From positions 1 through 9,603 of the forward strand of contig JAGAUM010000190.1 in the NCBI GenBank assembly GCA_017620795.1: a DNA stretch of 9,603 nucleotides, read 5' to 3'. Below the pieces are notes generated by a model. The model was given only the letters and a program-made list of their open reading frames with translations, was not told the DNA's origin and ran no database searches. The translations under genes and the position numbers were made by a program. Of this stretch, positions 5,581-9,603 are shown one piece after another; within the stretch, counting starts at the first letter, position 1, and every line of letters begins with the position of its first letter. The DNA comes from Clostridia bacterium (GTDB taxonomy: Bacteria; Bacillota; Clostridia; RGIG8785).

Positions 5581-7563
5581 TTACGATACCAAGCTCTTTT
5601 CGGTCTTATGAATCAAAGCCAATACAACGGCAGCCATTGCCAGAACAGCGATGAGTCCTGCGATAGCGGCACCGATATTCAATGCTGCAGCGTCGATTGC
5701 CAAGGTACCGATGGTGTAAACCAGATAAGCCACCGTATAGCCTACTGCCAACTGCAAGCCGATGCCTCCCCAAAGCCACTTTGTGCTCTTCATTTCAGCG
5801 TTCATAGCACCGATTGCGGCGAAGCAAGGCGGTGTATACAGGTTGAACATCAGATATGCCAGCGCCGCAACCTTGGTGATTGCCATCACCCCTGCTACCT
5901 CGGTACCTGCGCCTTCCATCAGGGCAAGTTCTTCGGTATCAATCAAGTTCTCAAGGCCTACAAAGCAGACTGCCAAAGTGCCGACCACGTTCTCTTTTGC
6001 AATAAAGCCGGTTACCGCTGCAGCCGCCAGCTCCCAGGACAGTACGCCTACAATGGGAACCAACAGGTAAGCAAAGGGTCCTGCAATAGACGCTAAAATA
6101 GATTGGTCAGCCGACTCTGCCAAGCCAAAGGACCAGTCAAAGGACTGCATAATCTGCACTGCAGTATTACAAAGGAGGATGATGGTTGCAGCCTTCACAA
6201 TGTAAGACCAGCCACGGTTGCACATGGACTTGAACGCGCCCCACAAAGAAGGTACTTTGTATTCGGGAAGTTCAATAATAAAGAAGGACTTTCTGGCTTT
6301 ATAACCAGCAATTTTGTTGACCAGCAAAGCACCCAGGAAAATCAGGACGATGCCCGATAAATACATTACCGTACTGACCCAGCCCGCGTTCTCAAAGAAG
6401 GCACCTGCAAACAAGGAGATGACAGGAATCTTTGCGCCACAGGGCATAAAGGGAGCCAGCATGGCAGTAGCACGGCGCTCCCGCTCGTTGCGGATAGTGC
6501 GGCTTGCCATGACACCAGGGACGGCGCAACCGACCGTGATGACAAAAGGAATGACCGACTTACCCGACAGACCGACCTTCTTAAAGATGGGGTCTAAAAC
6601 GACTGCTACACGGGACATGTATCCGCAATCTTCTAAGATGGCGATTAAGAAATACATGACCATGACCAGAGGCAAAAAGCCCACAACGGCAATCACACCG
6701 CCAATAACACCGTCAACCAACAGGGCAGACAGGAAGGGGGAAGCGTTTTCCAGCAAGCCACCGACCCACGCCTGACCGCTTTCTAACCATGCAACCAGAG
6801 TATCGGCAACATAAGGTCCAACCCAAGCCTGAGAAATCTGGAACACCAACCACATGACCACGGCAAAAATCGGAATCCCCAACCATTTGTTGGTCAGAAC
6901 AGCATCGATTTTGTCGCCCTTGTTCTTGTCCTTGGTCAGAACCTTGCGGGTCTCAACCGTCTTGACGATGCGGTTGACAAATTCAAAGCGCTTGCGGTCA
7001 GCTGCTTCTACGGAAGCCTTATCGGTCAGGTCTATCGTTCCTTGATAGAAGGGTGCCGTCTGCTTTTTCCCCACCTGCTCTACAGCGGCTTCGACCACTT
7101 CCTTTAATCCGTCTGCAGAGGTGGAGGTGGTATTCACCACGGGACAGCCCAGCTTCTCGGATAATGCGTTTGTATCAATGACGGTTTCTTTCTTTTCGTT
7201 GATATCGCTCTTATTTAAGGCAACCACCATGGGGATGCCCAACTCCAGCAACTGTGTGGTAAAGAACAAGCTACGGCTTAAGTTGGTCGCATCCACAATA
7301 TTGATAATAACATCGGGATTTTCTTCTTTTACATAAGCGCTGGTAATGCTCTCCTCACCCGTAAAGGGGGACATGGAGTATGCACCGGGAAGGTCGACCA
7401 CCGCAACGGCTTCCTCCACAACATGATACGCTTTTTTCAAGTTATGTACCTTTTTCTCAACAGTAACCCCTGCCCAGTTGCCCACCTTCTCGTTCCGTCC
7501 GGTCAAGGCATTGAACATCGTGGTCTTACCCGAGTTGGGGTTTCCTGCCAATGCAATTCTCAT
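5581..7563 (-). CDS. feoB: Ferrous iron transport protein B
   Basis: A 660-residue protein. The N-terminal G domain has G1 GNPNSGKT (7-14), the switch I region GNWAGVTVE (28-36), G3 DLPG (57-60) and G4 NKSD (117-120), which bind GTP. A linker follows, then from about residue 228 a polytopic membrane domain with the two Gate regions. Family signatures visible there are EDCGYMSR (311-318), GCAVPGVMASRT (345-356), PCGAKIPV (374-381), GFIAKENVVG (519-528) and YTPPCFAAIGAM (576-587). It imports Fe2+ across the cytoplasmic membrane. It is shorter than the E. coli protein (773) but normal for clostridia. The start is ATG 7563, not the upstream in-frame TTG at 7593, because GGAGG (7576-7572) lies eight bases before it and the protein then starts MRIALAGNPNSGKT. 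Second gene of feoA-feoB-Cys-rich operon. Confidence 0.97.
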   Translation of the reverse strand: MRIALAGNPNSGKTTMFNALTGRNEKVGNWAGVTVEKKVHNLKKAYHVVEEAVAVVDLPGAYSMSPFTGEESITSAYVKEENPDVIINIVDATNLSRSLFFTTQLLELGIPMVVALNKSDINEKKETVIDTNALSEKLGCPVVNTTSTSADGLKEVVEAAVEQVGKKQTAPFYQGTIDLTDKASVEAADRKRFEFVNRIVKTVETRKVLTKDKNKGDKIDAVLTNKWLGIPIFAVVMWLVFQISQAWVGPYVADTLVAWLESGQAWVGGLLENASPFLSALLVDGVIGGVIAVVGFLPLVMVMYFLIAILEDCGYMSRVAVVLDPIFKKVGLSGKSVIPFVITVGCAVPGVMASRTIRNERERRATAMLAPFMPCGAKIPVISLFAGAFFENAGWVSTVMYLSGIVLIFLGALLVNKIAGYKARKSFFIIELPEYKVPSLWGAFKSMCNRGWSYIVKAATIILLCNTAVQIMQSFDWSFGLAESADQSILASIAGPFAYLLVPIVGVLSWELAAAAVTGFIAKENVVGTLAVCFVGLENLIDTEELALMEGAGTEVAGVMAITKVAALAYLMFNLYTPPCFAAIGAMNAEMKSTKWLWGGIGLQLAVGYTVAYLVYTIGTLAIDAAALNIGAAIAGLIAVLAMAAVVLALIHKTEKSLVS

Positions 7564-7584
7564 TTCTTTTTCCTCCATTCTTGA

Positions 7585-7600
7585 GTTAGCCAAGGCTAAC
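7585..7600. promoter_or_regulatory. Inverted repeat GTTAGCC-AA-GGCTAAC in the feoA-feoB gap (candidate operator)
   Basis: A 16-base near-perfect palindrome with 7-base arms sits between feoA and the feoB ribosome binding site. Its outer part GTTAG-N6-CTAAC is identical to the repeat at the feo transcription start (7860-7875), which points to one DNA-binding protein recognising both. In the mRNA it could also fold into a small hairpin just ahead of the feoB ribosome binding site. No internal promoter is evident next to it. Confidence 0.55.
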
Positions 7601-7621
7601 CGTCGGGCAAAAAAACAAAGC

Positions 7622-7834
7622 TTAAATCAGGATTGCTTCTGCCAACTGGTTGTCAATATGATAACGGGCATCTTTTACCGAAATCACACAACCGCCTTTT
7701 AAGTGAGAAACGACCGTAATCTCTTCTCCGCTGTAACAACCTAAAGAGAACAAGAAGGCATTGAGCTCTTCATCGTCGGTCAAAATCTGCTGAATCGTAT
7801 AGGTTACGCCGTCCTGCGCTTCTTTTAACGTCAT
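7622..7834 (-). CDS. feoA: Ferrous iron transport protein A
   Basis: A 70-residue FeoA/SH3-like protein (MTLKEAQDGVTYTIQQI at 1-17, LGCYSGEEITVVSHLKGGCVISVKDARYHID in the middle, ending LAEAILI). The 'G...G..I.V......G...V......I....A..I' pattern is the FeoA domain fold, a small cytoplasmic barrel thought to modulate FeoB. Length is standard. ATG 7834 is chosen over an in-frame GTG at 7843, because AGGTG (7845-7841) is the ribosome binding site six bases away and overlaps that GTG. First gene of the operon, 58 bases before feoB. Confidence 0.94.
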   Translation of the reverse strand: MTLKEAQDGVTYTIQQILTDDEELNAFLFSLGCYSGEEITVVSHLKGGCVISVKDARYHIDNQLAEAILI

Positions 7835-7858
7835 TTCTTTCACCTGCCATTTCTTACA

Positions 7859-7876
7859 AGTTAGTTTCGTCTAACT
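7859..7876. promoter_or_regulatory. Inverted repeat AGTTAG-N6-CTAACT at the feo transcription start (candidate metal-repressor operator)
   Basis: Perfect 6-base arms (7859-7864 and 7871-7876) around TTTCGT, beginning at about +1 of the feoA promoter. Its core GTTAG-N6-CTAAC recurs at 7585-7600. It does not resemble a Fur box; TTAG/CTAA half-sites occur in DtxR/IdeR-type boxes, but with different spacing, so a DtxR-family repressor is only a guess. The element would also place a stem-loop at the very 5' end of the mRNA. Confidence 0.6.
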
Positions 7877-7882
7877 ATAGCT

Positions 7883-7910
7883 ATTATACACCTTCCCTAA
7901 AATTTGTCAA
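7883..7910 (-). promoter_or_regulatory. Consensus sigma-A promoter of the feo operon
   Basis: Reading leftward: TTGACA (7910-7905), a 16-base spacer, then TATAAT (7888-7883). Both hexamers are exact consensus. Transcription would begin near 7876, at the edge of the inverted repeat at 7859-7876, and the leader would be about 42 bases. A promoter this strong implies repression when iron is replete. Confidence 0.88.
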
Positions 7911-7921
7911 GAGGTTTTTTC

Positions 7922-7964
7922 AAAAAAAATCAGGCTTGTACATCATTATTTATGTACAAGCCTG
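7922..7964 (-). terminator. Intrinsic terminator of the GH2 gene
   Basis: Perfect 13-base-pair stem CAGGCTTGTACAT (7931-7943) with ATGTACAAGCCTG (7952-7964) and an 8-base loop, followed on the minus strand by eight T (7929-7922). It lies 5 bases after the GH2 stop codon and 11 bases before the feo promoter, so it insulates the feo operon from read-through. Confidence 0.95.
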
Positions 7965-7969
7965 TGATT

Positions 7970-9603
7970 TTATTCCTCGATTGCCGCCTTTTGAAGCAAG
8001 ACTGCTTTCAGCTTTGCCATGACCTCGGCATCGAACTTGGGTGTGCGGTCATAATAATAAATACCATTCTGTTCCTGCTCTACATCGTATAGCTGAGTGT
8101 AGCACAGACCCATGATGGAGGGATGCTGCAGCAGCACCTCCGCAAGACCGATATAACGGGAAACGAACTCGTCCAAGGTCTTGGGCGCGTTGCCGTAACC
8201 CCAACCGTCCCCTTCCGACCAGCGGATGCCGCCATACTCGCTGACGTAAATCGGTTCGCCAAAGTAGGGTTGGGTATGGGGCTCTTTTCGTCCAATCTGG
8301 TCCCGAACCTCTCCCTCAGCAATGTGGGAGTAGTACTCGCGGAACTTCTCGGGGTCTTGCTCGTAGTCATGAACGTCGTGGATTTCTTTCTTGTCCAGAT
8401 GGTAGTTACCGCTGACTTCAATGCAGGGGCGGGTACGGTCATAGAGCTTGGTCATCTTGTATGCCGCCTCGATGACGCGGGTCTTGGCTTCACGGGCGAT
8501 ATAGCCCCAAGTCTCATTGAAGGGACACCAGCCAATTAACGCAGGGCTGTTAAAGTCCCGCTCCAGAATCTCTGCCCATTCGCAGAGGAAGTTTTCTGCA
8601 CCAACGGCGCCGTTGTAGTCAATCATCCAGTTGGCATGCTCACCCCAGACGATGTAACCCTCACGGTCACAATGATACAAGAACCGCTTTTCAAACACCT
8701 TTTGGTGGAGGCGCGCACTGTCAAAGCCCAACTCTTTCGCCAAGAAAATGTCGCGTTTTAAAGTCTTATCATCGGGGGCAGTGTAAATGCCATCGGGATA
8801 AAAGCCTTGGTCCAAAACCGTACGCAAAAACAACGGGCGGTTGTTAAACATGAACTTCAGTCCGTCTAAATGGACTTTACGCATCCCGAAGTAGCTGACA
8901 ACCTGATCCTCACCAAAGGTCAGGTTCAGGTCGTATAAGCGACCCTTGCCAATCTCCCACAGATGCAATTCCGCCAAAGGCAGATGGGCAAAGAAGAATC
9001 CGTTTTCTGCTTGTACAGAGGCACGTCCCATCTCTTTGCCTTGGTAAGAAGCGACCAGGGTTACCTCCCCTTTGCCACAAACCTCGCCTTCGATGTTTAA
9101 GCATTGGTTTTCGATATCGGGGTAGTACTTGCAGTTTTTAATATACGATTCGGGAACAAACTCCAGCCAAACCGTCTGCCAGATGCCGGTGGTACGGGTA
9201 TAATGGCAACCGGTGGATTCATACTGATAGCACTGCTTACCGCGGGGCTGTTCATTACTCCGTGCGTCATCCTCCGCATGGACGAAAATCTCGTTCTCCC
9301 CCGGGTGAACCAGCTTGGTGATGTCTGCCTTGAAAGAAGCATAGCCGCCGATATGGGTGTCTGCATACTTTCCGTTTACATAAATGGTGGTCTTAAAGTC
9401 TACCGCGCCAAAGTGCAAAAAGACCCGGCCCGTCAGCTCGTGTTCTTCTATGGTAATGACCTTGCGATAGCACACGGCGTTCATGTAGTCCTTGTACTCA
9501 ATCCCCGACAGCTCACTTTCAGGACAGAAAGGCACGATGATTTTTTGAGGCAAGGCCCCTTTTTCATACACCTTTCGTTCAATCGCAGTTTTTCCAAAAT
9601 CAA
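7970..9603 (-). CDS. Glycoside hydrolase family 2 protein (partial, 5' end outside window)
   Basis: About 544 residues are visible and the frame stays open to the window edge, so the N-terminus is missing. The in-frame GTG at 9571 is not taken as the start: upstream codons continue in a GH2-like way into KIIVPFCPESELSGI. Counting from that GTG, about 8-140 is the GH2 sugar-binding jelly-roll (VPFCPESELSG, GAVDFKTTIYVNG, GGYASFKADIT). An immunoglobulin-like domain follows, and from about 238 the TIM barrel (RLHQKVFEKRFLYHCDREGYIVWGE). The acid/base is E353 in CPFNETWG and the nucleophile E445 in YVSEYGG. Retaining beta-glycosidase (beta-galactosidase, glucuronidase or mannosidase type); substrate not decidable. 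No signal peptide can be judged. Ends in a strong terminator. Confidence 0.92.
   Translation of the reverse strand, partial: DFGKTAIERKVYEKGALPQKIIVPFCPESELSGIEYKDYMNAVCYRKVITIEEHELTGRVFLHFGAVDFKTTIYVNGKYADTHIGGYASFKADITKLVHPGENEIFVHAEDDARSNEQPRGKQCYQYESTGCHYTRTTGIWQTVWLEFVPESYIKNCKYYPDIENQCLNIEGEVCGKGEVTLVASYQGKEMGRASVQAENGFFFAHLPLAELHLWEIGKGRLYDLNLTFGEDQVVSYFGMRKVHLDGLKFMFNNRPLFLRTVLDQGFYPDGIYTAPDDKTLKRDIFLAKELGFDSARLHQKVFEKRFLYHCDREGYIVWGEHANWMIDYNGAVGAENFLCEWAEILERDFNSPALIGWCPFNETWGYIAREAKTRVIEAAYKMTKLYDRTRPCIEVSGNYHLDKKEIHDVHDYEQDPEKFREYYSHIAEGEVRDQIGRKEPHTQPYFGEPIYVSEYGGIRWSEGDGWGYGNAPKTLDEFVSRYIGLAEVLLQHPSIMGLCYTQLYDVEQEQNGIYYYDRTPKFDAEVMAKLKAVLLQKAAIEE

Noticed and set aside
5491..6096. 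201-codon open frame on the plus strand
   Set aside because: Antisense to the 3' end of feoB and to the Cys-rich gene; composition is a mirror of membrane codons and no start signal is present.
7564..7593. feoB start at TTG 7593
   Set aside because: The codon lies inside the palindrome and has no ribosome binding site; ATG 7563 has GGAGG at eight bases and gives the usual FeoB N-terminus.
9569..9571. GTG at 9571 as start of the GH2 gene
   Set aside because: The frame stays open to the edge, no ribosome binding site precedes it, and GH2 proteins have more residues before the PFCPES motif.

Overview
The window looks like a chromosomal segment of a low-to-mid GC Firmicute, probably an anaerobic gut-type clostridium. 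The reasons are the strong Shine-Dalgarno sites, sigma-A promoters close to consensus, an ECF vitamin transporter S subunit, AraC-type regulators with cupin domains, a feoA/feoB operon ending in a small Cys-rich FeoB-associated membrane protein, and a GH2 glycosidase of the kind common in gut clostridia. I cannot name genus or species. There is no tRNA, rRNA, CRISPR array or insertion sequence, and no gene-free stretch longer than about 150 bases.

Layout. (1) 1-256, minus: 5' part of an ArsC/Spx-like thioredoxin-fold gene, cut by the window edge. It is divergent from a plus-strand pair (357-1356): a GNAT acetyltransferase whose 3' end overlaps an ECF transporter S component. The two transcripts start from back-to-back promoters with overlapping -35 boxes. 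(2) 1366-3042, minus: two tandem AraC-family regulators, probably one transcript from a perfect-consensus promoter at 3063-3091. (3) 3193-5409, plus: a two-gene operon, divergent from the regulators, with a phosphotriesterase-like amidohydrolase followed by an M24 'pita-bread' protein that has lost most of the usual metal ligands. (4) 5424-7834, minus: feoA, feoB and a 51-residue Cys-rich protein, a ferrous iron uptake operon with a consensus promoter. Two copies of one operator-like inverted repeat (GTTAG-N6-CTAAC) lie at its transcription start and in the feoA-feoB gap. (5) 7970-9603, minus: a GH2 glycoside hydrolase that runs off the right edge, with a strong terminator.

How the parts work together. 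Region 2 most plausibly controls region 3: two sensor regulators face a small catabolic operon across a 150-base region holding direct and inverted repeats. The phosphotriesterase-like enzyme would open a lactone, ester or amide ring, and the M24-fold protein would act on the product or a related amide or guanidino compound. That pathway is inference, and the substrate is unknown. Region 4 is ordinary iron uptake with a candidate metal-responsive operator. The two convergent gene pairs (ECF S/AraC and M24/Cys-rich protein) each share one compact bidirectional terminator, and in both a minus-strand stop codon sits at the hairpin loop.

The best candidate for something undescribed is the AraC-AraC / PTE-like / divergent M24 unit (1366-5409), followed by the paired feo operators.
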